64,000 bases of DNA from NCBI RefSeq assembly GCF_003046475.1, contig NZ_PZZZ01000005.1, forward strand, positions 310,001-374,000. The letters run 5' to 3'. Source of the stretch: Mycoplana dimorpha (GTDB lineage Bacteria; Pseudomonadota; Alphaproteobacteria; Rhizobiales; Rhizobiaceae). Both the position numbers and the translations under genes were made by a program. Positions within the stretch are counted from its first letter, which is position 1. The number at the start of each line of letters is the position of its first letter. Shown in pieces: positions 25,654 to 34,177 of this stretch. Under the pieces are notes generated by a model. The model had not been told where the DNA came from. It saw only the letters and a list, made by a program, of their open reading frames with translations, and did no database searches.

Positions 25654-26763
25654 ATGCACTTCCTCTTCCTTTCGACCCACGCCTTCCTGCCGACGACACG
25701 CAAGGCCAGCGTGCATTTCGTCGTCGAGGCGCTCGCCGCCCGCGGCAATGCGGTCGATACGGTCAGCGTCGGGTTCAGTCTGCTGACGGCACTGACGAAA
25801 CCACGGCTCTTCGGGGAGCTGGCCGTCCGGCAGAGGAACCGCTTCGTCCAAACGGGGCCGCGCCGGCGCTCCGCCTGCTACCTGCCGCCGCTGCATCCCT
25901 TCAGCTCCAGATGCGGGCCGTTGAACCGGGCCAATGCGCTGTTCTTCCCGCTGTTCGGCAACCGTCCGCCGCGCTTCATGACCGAGGCGATCGAGCGCGC
26001 CGACGTCGTCGTCATCGAATCGGGAACGGCGATCGCCTTCTTCGACGCCGTCCGCCGCATCAACCCGCGCGCCCGCACCCTGTACTTCAAGCGCGACCGG
26101 CTCGACACCGTCGGCGCCTCGGCCTGGCTGCAGGCCCATGAACGGCGGATCGCGCCGCAGTTCGACCGCGTCGTCGTGCCCTCGCCGAGAATGGCGGAGC
26201 ACCTGCCGGCCGGCTGCCGCATGGTCTATGTGCCGCAGGGGATCGACAAGGCGGGATTCGACGCCTGTGTAACTTCCCCCTATCCGGACGGCTCGCGCAA
26301 CGCCGTGTCGGTCGGCGACATGCTGTTCGACGCGGAAGCGGTGGCGGCGATGGCCCGCAGCAGCCCCGACGTCCGCTTCCACCTGTTCGGCGCCGGCATT
26401 CAGGGCGCCTATCCGCCCAACGTCCATCTCTACGGCGAGCGCGCCTACGGGGACATCGTCCCCTATATCAAATTCGCCGATTTCGGCATCGCGCCCTACC
26501 GGCTTGGCGAGCGGGAGCTCTATCTTGCGGAATCCAGCCTGAAGCTGCAGCAGTACAGCTATTGCCGGCTGCCGATCCTCGCCCCCGATCTCCTGGCGGG
26601 CGGCCGGGCCAATCTGGTCGGCTATGACCAGCACGACGAGCGCGACTGGGCCGGCAAGGTCCGCCGCGCCGCCACGATCGCCCGCGAGCCCGGCTGGCGG
26701 GACGGCATCCTCTCCTGGGACGAGGTCGCCGCCCGCATCGAGGCGGAGGCGGTTTCGTCCTGA
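25654..26763 (+). CDS. GumK-like glycosyltransferase (GT70 family)
   Basis: This is a 369-residue glycosyltransferase resembling GumK, the membrane-associated glucuronosyltransferase of xanthan synthesis. It begins MHFLFLSTHAFLPTTRKASV, matching the family's N-terminal Rossmann-like domain. The C-terminal donor-binding domain contains FADFGIAPYR and the segment LYLAESSLKLQQYSYCRLPI. ATG 25654 has AGGAA upstream; the open frame starts at 25543 but overlaps the ATP-grasp gene. Donor sugar (UDP-glucuronate by analogy) is not shown. It is the last gene before a tandem repeat array. Confidence 0.8.
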   Translation: MHFLFLSTHAFLPTTRKASVHFVVEALAARGNAVDTVSVGFSLLTALTKPRLFGELAVRQRNRFVQTGPRRRSACYLPPLHPFSSRCGPLNRANALFFPLFGNRPPRFMTEAIERADVVVIESGTAIAFFDAVRRINPRARTLYFKRDRLDTVGASAWLQAHERRIAPQFDRVVVPSPRMAEHLPAGCRMVYVPQGIDKAGFDACVTSPYPDGSRNAVSVGDMLFDAEAVAAMARSSPDVRFHLFGAGIQGAYPPNVHLYGERAYGDIVPYIKFADFGIAPYRLGERELYLAESSLKLQQYSYCRLPILAPDLLAGGRANLVGYDQHDERDWAGKVRRAATIAREPGWRDGILSWDEVAARIEAEAVSS

Positions 26764-26811
26764 TGCGGGGAGGGCGGTGCTCCCGGCGCCGGGTCGACCA
26801 GGGGCGCAGAC

Positions 26812-27330
26812 AGAAGCGTATCGCCTTCACTTCACTTCGAGCGCTATCCCAACGGCCCCCCGTCATGCCGGACCTGATCCGGCATCCAGCGCGATCAGGT
26901 TCTTTAGCGCAGAAGAGTCTTTTGCGCCGCAGACGCGGCGCTGCTGGACCCCGGATCAAGTCCGGGGTGACGGAGGAGGGGTGGTCGCGAAACCGGCGGC
27001 TGAACGCAAAACGCCGACCCCGAGACGACCCGCAGGGGCGCTGACAGAAGCGTACCGCCTGCACTTCACTTCGAGCGCTATCCCAACGGCCCCCCGTCAT
27101 GCCGGACCTGATCCGGCATCCAGCGCGATCAAGACGTTGAGCGCAGAAGAGTCTTTTGCGCCGCAGACGCGGCGCTGCTGGACCCCGGATCAAGTCCGGG
27201 GTGACGGAAGGAGGGGTGGTCGCGAAACCGGCGGCTGAACGCAAAACGCCGACCCCGAGGACGACCCGCAGGGGCGCTGACAGAAGCGTATCGCCTTCAC
27301 TTCGAGCGCTATCCTAACGGCCCCCCGTCC
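26812..27330 (+). repeat. Tandem array of the composite palindromic repeat (about 2.2 units of 235-245 bases)
   Basis: Unit 1 (about 26812-27045) and unit 2 (27046-27289) are nearly identical, including flanks such as CTTCGAGCGCTATCCCAACG and the linker GAAACCGGCGGCTGAACGCA. A third unit stops after about 50 bases. The palindromic cores (26862-26973 and 27096-27207) are the same element family as at 15486, with CGCCGCAGACGCGGCG and CCCCGGATCAAGTCCGGGG. The linkers differ from those at 15.5 kb, so amplification happened independently here. Confidence 0.85.
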
Positions 27331-27343
27331 AACAGCTGAACGC

Positions 27344-27372
27344 AAGACGGCCGCCTCGGGGGCGGCCGTCTT
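27344..27372 (-). terminator. Strong hairpin after transaldolase
   Basis: A 12-base perfect stem (AAGACGGCCGCC / GGCGGCCGTCTT) with a five-base loop lies 26 bases past the tal stop. The downstream tract on the minus strand (TTGCGTTC) is only mildly T-rich. Confidence 0.55.
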
Positions 27373-27397
27373 GAAGATTCGATGCGGGGCGGGCCGT

Positions 27398-28360
27398 TTA
27401 CGCGGCGGCCTTCAGCTCCTTGTCGACCATCGCGCGGAGCGCGCCGAGATCCTTGGCGAAGGCGCGGATGCCTTCGGCGAGCTTTTCGGTCGCCATCGCG
27501 TCCTCGTTCAGCATCCAGCGGAAGGTCTTCTCGTCGATCTTGATCGGGGCGACGTGGCTGACGTTATCGGGCGACAGCCGGCGCTCGAGCTTGCCCTGCG
27601 CCGCGTCGAGCTCTTCCAGCAGCTGCGGGCTGATCGTCAGCCGGTCGCAGCCGGCCAGCGCCTCGATCTCGCCGGTGTTGCGGAACGAGGCGCCCATGAC
27701 GATCGTCTTGATGCCGTTGGACTTGTAGTAGTCGTAGATGGCGCGCACCGACAGCACGCCCGGATCGTCCTCGGCGGTGTAGGTCTTGCCGGTCGCCTTG
27801 ACGTGCCAGTCGAGGATGCGGCCGACGAAGGGCGAGATCAGGAAGGCGCCGGCGTCGGCGCAGGCGACCGCCTGGGCCATGCTGAACAGCAGCGTCAGAT
27901 TGCAGTCGATGCCTTCCTTCTGCAGCACTTCGGCGGCGCGGATGCCCTCCCAGGTGGAGGCGAGCTTGATCAGGATGCGGTCGCGGGAGATGCCGCGCTC
28001 GTCATAGGCCCTGATGATGGCGCGCGCCTTTTCGATCGAGGCTTGCGTGTCGAAGGAGAGATCGGCGTCCACCTCGGTGGAGACGCGCCCGGGGACGAGC
28101 TTGGCCAGCGCGGTGCCGACCGAAATCGCCAGCCGGTCGGCGACGGCGGCGACCACGCCCTCGCGGCTGCCGGCCTGCGACTGGCCCCAGCGCAGCGCCT
28201 CGGCGACGGCGTCGGCAAACATCGGCGTGTGCAGCGCCTTCAGGACGATGGTCGGATTGGTGGTGCAGTCGACGGGCTTCAGGCGGGCGACGGCTTCGAT
28301 GTCGCCGGTATCTGCCACCACGGTCGTCATCGCACGCAGTTGTTCTAGCTTGGAGGTCAT
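27398..28360 (-). CDS. tal: Transaldolase
   Basis: This is a 320-residue TalB-type transaldolase of the non-oxidative pentose phosphate pathway, transferring dihydroxyacetone between sugar phosphates. It has the [13 protein letters not shown] signature (30-42), the Schiff-base lysine in [12 protein letters not shown] (Lys132, the same number as in E. coli TalB), [11 protein letters not shown] and [15 protein letters not shown]. Start at 28360, the first Met of the conserved protein. It is divergent from a SorC-type regulator, which may control it, and lies close to the tkt cluster with which it shares substrates. Confidence 0.94.
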   Translation of the reverse strand: MTSKLEQLRAMTTVVADTGDIEAVARLKPVDCTTNPTIVLKALHTPMFADAVAEALRWGQSQAGSREGVVAAVADRLAISVGTALAKLVPGRVSTEVDADLSFDTQASIEKARAIIRAYDERGISRDRILIKLASTWEGIRAAEVLQKEGIDCNLTLLFSMAQAVACADAGAFLISPFVGRILDWHVKATGKTYTAEDDPGVLSVRAIYDYYKSNGIKTIVMGASFRNTGEIEALAGCDRLTISPQLLEELDAAQGKLERRLSPDNVSHVAPIKIDEKTFRWMLNEDAMATEKLAEGIRAFAKDLGALRAMVDKELKAAA

Positions 28361-28640
28361 GTTCGAGGTCCCGTTTCGTGATGTCCGTGTGGAGCGCCGA
28401 CGTCGGCTCGACACGATCGCCGGCGTCTTCGGCACCGCCGACACGCCAACTCCCGCGTCCGCGCGCGCGAATCCGTCCGGCGTCGGTGAGGCTCCGGCAT
28501 GGGCGACTATCGTCGTCCGGTCGTGCCGGTGTCAAGCGCTTTTGCTCATCCGGTTAAACATATGTCGCGCTGTTCCGGTTCCATGCTATGAGCGGCGATC
28601 CGTCCACAGGGACGGGGCGCGAAGGATGGAGGAGCAGTTG

Positions 28641-29621
28641 GTGAAACTGAGGCGGGAGACGCACACGGCCATATCCGAAAGTGTGTCGCTGCGTCTTCGC
28701 GCGGCGTGGCTCTACTACAACCAGCGCATGACGCAGAAGGATGTCGCCGAAAAGCTCGGTGTCAGCCGGTCCACGGTGATCCGCATGCTCGACGAGGCCC
28801 TGAAGCGCGGCGAGGTGCAGATCTGGATCGACGAGGGCGTTGGTGACTGCGTGGAACTGGCGACGCGGCTGGAGCGGGCCTACGGCCTCGACGAGGCGGT
28901 GGTGGTACCGGCGGCCGACAGCGCCGAGGGCACGGCCAAGAGCGTCGGGCTGGCGCTCGGCCAGTTCCTCACCGAGACGATCCCGGACGACTGCACGATC
29001 GGCGTCGGCTGGGGACGCACGCTGACCGCCTCGCTCGCAAGCTTCCGGCCGGCGCGGCGGGAGCGGGTCAAGGTGGTCTCGCTGCTCGGCGGCGTCGTCG
29101 AGGCGCATCACATCAACCCGATCGAGTACAGCTGGCGGATCGCCAGCCAGCTCGGCGCCGAGTGCTACCTGTTCCTCGCGCCGCTGCTTGTCGACAGCCG
29201 CGAGACGAAGCGCAGCCTCATCGACAAGTGCGGGCTGAAGCCGCTGTTCGAGCTGGCGGAGACGATGGACATCGCCGTCGTCAGCTGCGGCGACATCGGG
29301 CCAGCCTCGACCTCGCTGTCGCGCGGCTTCCTGCCCCGCCAGGTGCTGGACGAACTGGTGGAGGCCGGCTGCGTCTGTGACACGATGTGCAATTTTTTGG
29401 ACGCCGAAGGGCGCACCATCGATCATCCGATCCGCGACCGGGTCATGTCGATCGACCTCGACACGGTGAAGAAGGCCAACCACATCGTCCTCGTCTCGGG
29501 CGGCGCGCACCGGGCGGCGGCGATCCGCGCCACGATCCGGCGGATCGGCTGCAACACGCTGATCACCGACGAGGGGGCGGCGCTGGCGATGCTGGAACTG
29601 GCGGAGGCGCAGGCCGCGTAG
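28641..29621 (+). CDS. SorC/DeoR-type sugar-binding transcriptional regulator
   Basis: This is a 326-residue regulator with an N-terminal helix-turn-helix (YYNQRMTQKDVAEKLGVSRS, about residues 26-45) and a C-terminal sugar-phosphate-binding domain. The latter shows DDCTIGVGWGRTL, VVSLLGGVVEAHHINPIE and VSGGAHRAAAIRATI. The GTG at 28641 has GGAGGAG six bases upstream and is preferred; ATG 28626 is an alternative adding five residues. It is divergent from tal with a 280-base spacer, so control of tal or of a distant polyol/pentose operon is plausible but not shown. Confidence 0.8.
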   Translation: MKLRRETHTAISESVSLRLRAAWLYYNQRMTQKDVAEKLGVSRSTVIRMLDEALKRGEVQIWIDEGVGDCVELATRLERAYGLDEAVVVPAADSAEGTAKSVGLALGQFLTETIPDDCTIGVGWGRTLTASLASFRPARRERVKVVSLLGGVVEAHHINPIEYSWRIASQLGAECYLFLAPLLVDSRETKRSLIDKCGLKPLFELAETMDIAVVSCGDIGPASTSLSRGFLPRQVLDELVEAGCVCDTMCNFLDAEGRTIDHPIRDRVMSIDLDTVKKANHIVLVSGGAHRAAAIRATIRRIGCNTLITDEGAALAMLELAEAQAA

Positions 29622-29654
29622 GGAAGGTCGCGCCAGAGGAGCCCCGTAAGCCGG

Positions 29655-29894
29655 TCAGATCAGGTCGAGGAGTGCGGCGCGCGACACCGCGGCGGTGATG
29701 TTGCGCGCGCCCAGCTTCGTCATCGCCGTCATCAGGGCCTGGGCGACGCGCTGCAGCGGCAGGTCGGTCTCCAGCACGATCTGCGCCGGTATCCGGCCCT
29801 CGGCGGCGAGCGCGAGGCAACGCAGCTCGATGGCCGAAAGCTCCGGCTCGGCCGGCCGCGGCAGCCGTGATGATTGCGAATCGACGATGGTCAT
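29655..29894 (-). CDS. Stand-alone LuxR-type helix-turn-helix protein
   Basis: This is a 79-residue protein that is essentially only a LuxR/GerE-type DNA-binding domain. LSAIELRCLALAAEGRIPAQ and RVAQALMTAMTKLGARN give the four-helix pattern, and the end ITAAVSRAALLDLI matches the dimerisation helix. There is no receiver or autoinducer domain. It lies tail-to-tail with the SorC-type regulator. No strong ribosome-binding site precedes the ATG. Target genes are unknown. Confidence 0.65.
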   Translation of the reverse strand: MTIVDSQSSRLPRPAEPELSAIELRCLALAAEGRIPAQIVLETDLPLQRVAQALMTAMTKLGARNITAAVSRAALLDLI

Positions 29895-30192
29895 GGAGCG
29901 GTGATAGGGCGCGATTCCGCGGCCGTGCCAGCCGAAGCTGACGGAATGCTTTATCGAAGGTTATCACGATCTTGCTGCTCCGTGCGGGCCCTGGCCGGCG
30001 ATGCAGAAGGTTGAAGCGCAAAACCGATACTTATTCTGGTTGTCGCAAAACAGAACACATCGTCACGTTGCGGCAAGCTTTCCTGCAGCTTATGGTTTTG
30101 CGAGCTGTCGGTGCGCCCGCGACGTGCGGCGGTTGCGGGTGGCGCTGTCCGGCGCTATGGGAAGCAGAACGATCAGCAACGGGAAGAGCCGC

Positions 30193-30786
30193 GTGACGCC
30201 GAAAGAACTGAAAGCCGCGCTTCGCAACGAGAAGCTCGCGCTCCGCGACCGGATACCGGCGGAAGCGCGCATCGAGGCGAGCCTGGCAATGGCGGAGCAT
30301 GCCGGCGACGTCATCGCCTTCGAGCCCGGCGCGGTGATCTCCGGCTTCTGGCCGATCCGTTCCGAGGCCGACATCCGTCCGCTGATGGCGCGGCTGGCCG
30401 AACGCGGCGCAAGGCTGTGCCTGCCGGTGGTGCTCGATCGCGAGACGATCGTCTTCCGCGAACTGGTGCGCGGTGCGCCGCTGGTCCATACCGGCTTCGG
30501 CACGACCGGTCCCGGGCCGGATGCGGCGCTGCTCGATCCGGAGATCCTGCTGGTGCCGCTGTCGGCCTTTGACGCGGCCGGTCACCGGATCGGCTACGGG
30601 GCCGGCCATTACGACCGTGCCATCGACCGGTTGCGCGCCAAGGGCCATGCGCCAAGGCTGATCGGCGTCGCCTTCGACTGCCAGGAGGTGGCCGCCGTGC
30701 CGGCCGAGCCGCATGACGTCGCGCTCGACGCGGTGCTGACCGAGGGCGGATTCCGGATTTTCAACGGTCAGGGCGGACAGGGCTGA
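30193..30786 (+). CDS. 5-formyltetrahydrofolate cyclo-ligase
   Basis: This is a 197-residue enzyme converting 5-formyl-tetrahydrofolate to 5,10-methenyl-tetrahydrofolate with ATP. The N-terminal LRNEKLALRDRIP and the C-terminal signature GHRIGYGAGHYDRAID are present; glycine-to-alanine in the usual GGG is a common variant. The GTG start at 30193 has GGAAGAG at good spacing; ATG 30157 is an alternative. The stop overlaps the ATG of the next gene (TGATG). In related genomes it directly follows the 6S RNA; here they are 8 kb apart. Confidence 0.88.
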   Translation: MTPKELKAALRNEKLALRDRIPAEARIEASLAMAEHAGDVIAFEPGAVISGFWPIRSEADIRPLMARLAERGARLCLPVVLDRETIVFRELVRGAPLVHTGFGTTGPGPDAALLDPEILLVPLSAFDAAGHRIGYGAGHYDRAIDRLRAKGHAPRLIGVAFDCQEVAAVPAEPHDVALDAVLTEGGFRIFNGQGGQG

Positions 30787-31610
30787 TGCGCTTTCTCTTT
30801 CTCGGCGACATGGTGGGCAAGACCGGCAGGACCGCGGTGTGGCAGCGGCTGCCGGGGCTGATCTCCGACCTGAAGCTCGACTTCGTCGTCGTCAACGGCG
30901 AGAACGCCGCCGGCGGCTTCGGCATCACCGAAGACATCTTCCAGGAGACGATCAACGCCGGCGCCGACGTGGTCACCACCGGCAACCATGTCTGGGACCA
31001 GAAGGAGGCGGTGACCTTTGCCGGCCGGCACGACCAGTTCCTGCGCCCGGCCAACTATCCGGCCGGCACGCCCGGCCGCGGCTCCAACCTGTTCTTCGCC
31101 CGCAACGGCGCCCGCGTGCTCGTCGCCAACATCATGGGGCGGGTGTTCATGCACCCGGAACTCGACGACCCCTTCACCACCGGCGAAGCGATCCTCGCGT
31201 CCTGCCCGCTCGGCGAGCAGGCCGATGCGGTCATCTTCGACTTCCACGCCGAGGCGACCAGCGAGAAGCAGTGCTTCGGCCATTTCGTCGACGGACGGGC
31301 GAGCGCGGTGATCGGCACCCATACGCATGTGCCGACCGCCGACTTCCAGATCCTCAACGGCGGCACCGGCTACATGTCGGATGCCGGCATGTGCGGCGAC
31401 TACGACTCATCGCTCGGCATGGACAAGGAGGAGCCGCTCAACCGCTTCATCTCGAAGATGCCGAGGGGCCGCTTCGAGGCGGCGACCGGCCCGGCGACGA
31501 TCTGCGGTGTCGGCGTGGAGATTTCCGACCGGACCGGGCTTGCCGAGAAGATCGCGCCGCTTCGGATCGGCCCGCGGCTTTCCGAGACGGTTCCGGATTT
31601 CTGGGCCTGA
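30786..31610 (+). CDS. YmdB-type metallophosphoesterase (TIGR00282 family)
   Basis: This is a 274-residue calcineurin-like phosphoesterase of the YmdB group, whose Bacillus member hydrolyses 2',3'-cyclic nucleotides and affects motility and biofilm choice. The di-metal site is visible: GDMVG (Asp8), VNGENAAGG (Asn37, Glu39-Asn40), TGNHVWD (Asn67, His68), FHAE and GTHTHVPT near residues 150-180. One-base overlap with the preceding cyclo-ligase gene indicates coupling. Next downstream is brnTA, which separates it from yebC. Confidence 0.9.
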   Translation: MRFLFLGDMVGKTGRTAVWQRLPGLISDLKLDFVVVNGENAAGGFGITEDIFQETINAGADVVTTGNHVWDQKEAVTFAGRHDQFLRPANYPAGTPGRGSNLFFARNGARVLVANIMGRVFMHPELDDPFTTGEAILASCPLGEQADAVIFDFHAEATSEKQCFGHFVDGRASAVIGTHTHVPTADFQILNGGTGYMSDAGMCGDYDSSLGMDKEEPLNRFISKMPRGRFEAATGPATICGVGVEISDRTGLAEKIAPLRIGPRLSETVPDFWA

Positions 31611-31652
31611 GAACTCACCTACAGATTGTGCTTGCGCGGCTCTGAAACTTAG

Positions 31653-31694
31653 GCATGATTTTGTGTCGCGATTTAAAGTGATACAAAATCATGC
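31653..31694. promoter_or_regulatory. Inverted-repeat operator of brnTA
   Basis: Perfect 12-base arms GCATGATTTTGT (31653-31664) and ACAAAATCATGC (31683-31694) are spaced by 18 bases. The right arm contains the BrnT start codon. The position suits autorepression by BrnA, alone or with BrnT, as known for brnTA operons. Confidence 0.7.
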
Positions 31695-31945
31695 GGATAC
31701 TCTATGATGAGAGCAAGCGCCGGGCGAACATCGCCAAGCATGGCTTTGATTTTGCCGAGCTGACGTTGGAGTTCTTTGCAGCCTCGACCATCGTTCCGGT
31801 GAAGCGAAATCGCCTGATGGCGATCGGTGTCTTGCGTGACGGCATTGTCGCGGTGGTGTTCGCCCGACTCGGCTCGCAAGGCATGTCGATCATCTCCATG
31901 CGAAGGGCGAGCCGCAAGGAAAGGGCCGTTCATGAACACCGGTAA
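31691..31945 (+). CDS. brnT: BrnT-type toxin
   Basis: This is an 84-residue BrnT family ribonuclease toxin of a type II module. It shows the family's start (RILYDESKRRANIAKHGFDF), the central basic strand VKRNRLMAIGV, and the end IISMRRASRKERAVHE. Length is slightly short of typical (about 90). The start codon lies inside the inverted-repeat operator, and there is little room for a ribosome-binding site, so initiation may be leaderless-like. It overlaps brnA by 14 bases. A/T-richer than the flanking core genes. Confidence 0.8.
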   Translation: MRILYDESKRRANIAKHGFDFAELTLEFFAASTIVPVKRNRLMAIGVLRDGIVAVVFARLGSQGMSIISMRRASRKERAVHEHR

Positions 31946-32240
31946 AAACAAAATCCCGCCGCTGACGGACGAAGAGGAAGCGGAGATTCAGCGGGAAATC
32001 GCCGACAATCCCGACAGCGCAGAGGCCACCGACGAGGAACTGGCCATGGCCCGTCCCTTCGCGGAAGCGTTCCCCGACCTGATGGAGAGCATCCGCCGCG
32101 CCCGCGGACGGCCGCCCGTGGCGCGGCCGAAGCAGCAGATCTCGCTGCGGCTCGACCCCGAGGTGATCGAGAAGTTCAAGGCGACCGGCAAGGGCTGGCA
32201 GGCCCGCATCAACGAGGTGCTGAAACGCGCCAAGGTCTGA
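31932..32240 (+). CDS. brnA: BrnA-type antitoxin
   Basis: This is a 102-residue antitoxin whose acidic N-terminal two thirds should wrap the toxin. The C-terminal RPKQQISLRLDPEVIEKFKA forms the ribbon-helix-helix-like DNA-binding part of the BrnA family, followed by GWQARINEVLKR. It overlaps brnT by 14 bases in another frame, the usual coupled arrangement with the toxin first. Probably binds the inverted repeat upstream of brnT. Confidence 0.8.
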   Translation: MNTGKNKIPPLTDEEEAEIQREIADNPDSAEATDEELAMARPFAEAFPDLMESIRRARGRPPVARPKQQISLRLDPEVIEKFKATGKGWQARINEVLKRAKV

Positions 32241-32396
32241 GCGGACGGCACAGGCCGCCAAAGACCAGATGGCGGCACGCCGCGATCATTTGGCGCGGAC
32301 AGGGCCTTGCGTTCGCGCTATTGTCGCGTGGCGGGCGAGCCCAGGCCGTGACCCCGCCTCATGCAGTGGGTTTGACGATTGAACGGGGCCCCGGAC

Positions 32397-32939
32397 TCAG
32401 CTCGGCCACTGCCGCTGGTCAGCCGGCGTCTGGTCGAAGACGAGGTGCGCGCGGACGCCCACCTCCGGCTCCTCGTCGGCATTGAAATTCGCCTTGGCGA
32501 TCTCCCAGCCGAACTTCAGGGTGCTGCCGGTGGAGGCCCAGATGGCGGCGTCCTCGAGCCGCAGGGCCAGCATGGTCAGGTTCGGGTCATCCTTGCCGTG
32601 ATCGTACCAGGCCTCGACGACCGAGTTCCAGTATTCGTCGATCTTCGCCGGGTTCTTCTCGACCGTGATGCGGCCGGCGAGCGAGGCGTGGTAGTCGTGG
32701 TCCTTGCCGACGACGCAGAAGATGCCGCGTTCGCCGCCGCCTTCGCCGATCGCCTCGGCAAGGTCCGTGTCGGCCTTGGTGAAAAACCAGATCGTGTTCG
32801 TCTCCCGCTCCAGATGCGGCGCCATCGGCTGCGGATGCATGCGGACGCGCTCGAGCCCGAGCATGCCGGCACCGATCCGATCGATCTCGTCGAAGAGCTG
32901 TTCGCGGGGGTTTTCGCGGGCGCGGGCCAGGCTTGTCAT
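32397..32939 (-). CDS. Pyridoxamine 5'-phosphate oxidase-like FMN-binding stress protein
   Basis: This is a 180-residue split-barrel flavin-binding protein of the general stress protein 26 type. Typical segments are APHLERETNTIWFFTKADTD (about 40-59), VVGKDHDYHASLAGRI and KIDEYWNSVVEAWY. The start at 32939 has AAAGGAG at ideal spacing, and the reading frame beyond it is a shadow. It is convergent with brnTA and divergent from yebC. Substrate unknown. Confidence 0.85.
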   Translation of the reverse strand: MTSLARARENPREQLFDEIDRIGAGMLGLERVRMHPQPMAPHLERETNTIWFFTKADTDLAEAIGEGGGERGIFCVVGKDHDYHASLAGRITVEKNPAKIDEYWNSVVEAWYDHGKDDPNLTMLALRLEDAAIWASTGSTLKFGWEIAKANFNADEEPEVGVRAHLVFDQTPADQRQWPS

Positions 32940-33359
32940 GGGAATGCTCCTTTGCTGTTCCAACTGCCGCGCAACGTGCCGCAGAGGGCATTGTTCCGGA
33001 ACGTGGCCGGCGAGGGGCGCTGAACCTGTCGACGCCTCGGCGCCGCCGATCGCGGAGCCGGTGTTCGGCAAGAAATCGGGCGCCTCCACTTCCGACGCGG
33101 CGTGGGTCGCGCTCTCCCGCTCCCGGTGTGATGTCCGCCCGAAGGGCATCTGGGCGGGGAGCGGCCCTGCGGCGGCAGCGACGTTTTTCACGCGCCTTCT
33201 GGACGGATGGCGCCAATGAAATTATAAGGCGCCATTTTCCAACATCGGAGCCGCCGGGCCGGACTGGACGCGGATGGGTGCGCTCCCGAACCGAAACAGC
33301 GCCGGCCGAAGCTCCCGGAGCGGGTTGCTGCCGTCGCGCCAGACAGATCAAGGGGTGCC
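32940..33359. other. Divergent spacer between the PPOX-like gene and yebC
   Basis: 420 bases with only low-complexity shadow ORFs on both strands. It must contain the promoters of both divergent genes. No clear consensus elements, repeat or RNA gene were recognised. Confidence 0.4.
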
Positions 33360-34106
33360 ATGGCAGGCCATTCACAGTTCAAGAACATCATGCATCGCAA
33401 GGGGCGGCAGGACGCCGTGCGCTCGAAGATGTTCTCCAAGCTCGCGCGCGAAATCACCGTTGCCGCCAAGGCGGGCATGCCCGACCCGGCCATGAACCCG
33501 CGCCTGCGGCTCGCCATCCAGAACGCCAAGGCGCAGTCGATGCCGAAGGACAACATCGAGCGGGCCATCAAGAAGGCCTCCGGCGGCGATGCGGAAAACT
33601 ACGAGGAAGTCCGCTACGAGGGTTATGGGCCGGGCGGCGTCGCCGTCATCGTCGAGGCGCTGACCGACAACCGCAACCGCACCGCCTCCTCGGTGCGATC
33701 GACCTTCACCAAGGCCGGCGGGGCGCTCGGCGAGACCGGCTCGGTGTCGTTCTCCTTCGACCGCGTCGGCGAGATCACCTACAAGCTTTCCGCCGGTGAC
33801 GCCGACAAGGTGATGGAGGCGGCGATCGAGGCGGGCGCCGACGACGTCGAGACCGACGAGGAAGAGCACACCATCTATTGCGCCTTCGAGGAGATCGGCG
33901 AAGTGTCCAAGGCGCTCGAAGAAACCCTCGGCGAGGCCGAGACCGTCAAGGCGATCTGGAAGCCGCAGAACACCGTTCCGGTCGACGAGGAGAAGGCGCA
34001 GTCGCTGATGAAGCTCATCGACACGCTCGAGGACGACGACGACGTGCAGAACGTCTACTCGAACTTCGAGGTTTCCGACGAGGTGATGGCGAAGCTCTCC
34101 GCCTGA
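33360..34106 (+). CDS. yebC: YebC/PmpR family protein
   Basis: This is a 248-residue TACO1/YebC family protein, long annotated as a transcriptional regulator and in some bacteria linked to translation of proline-rich stretches. Marks are [19 protein letters not shown] at the start, then [37 protein letters not shown] and the acidic C-terminal domain. Usual length. It precedes a terminator and a HAD hydrolase gene; ruvC lies 1.9 kb further, instead of being adjacent as often seen. Confidence 0.93.
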   Translation: MAGHSQFKNIMHRKGRQDAVRSKMFSKLAREITVAAKAGMPDPAMNPRLRLAIQNAKAQSMPKDNIERAIKKASGGDAENYEEVRYEGYGPGGVAVIVEALTDNRNRTASSVRSTFTKAGGALGETGSVSFSFDRVGEITYKLSAGDADKVMEAAIEAGADDVETDEEEHTIYCAFEEIGEVSKALEETLGEAETVKAIWKPQNTVPVDEEKAQSLMKLIDTLEDDDDVQNVYSNFEVSDEVMAKLSA

Positions 34107-34133
34107 CAGGCAGGCCTACCCACCATACACTAC

Positions 34134-34162
34134 GCCCGTGCCCTTCGAGGCGCGGGCTTTTT
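34134..34162 (+). terminator. Intrinsic terminator of yebC
   Basis: The stem GCCCGTGCCC / GGCGCGGGC with a TTCG tetraloop region is followed by five T, about 30 bases after yebC. It ends just 16 bases before the HAD hydrolase start codon. Confidence 0.75.
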
Positions 34163-34177
34163 CATGACCTTTCCTTC

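Noticed and set aside
26812-27330. Insertion sequence
   Set aside because: No transposase frame or terminal inverted repeats with target duplication; only a non-coding palindromic element in tandem.
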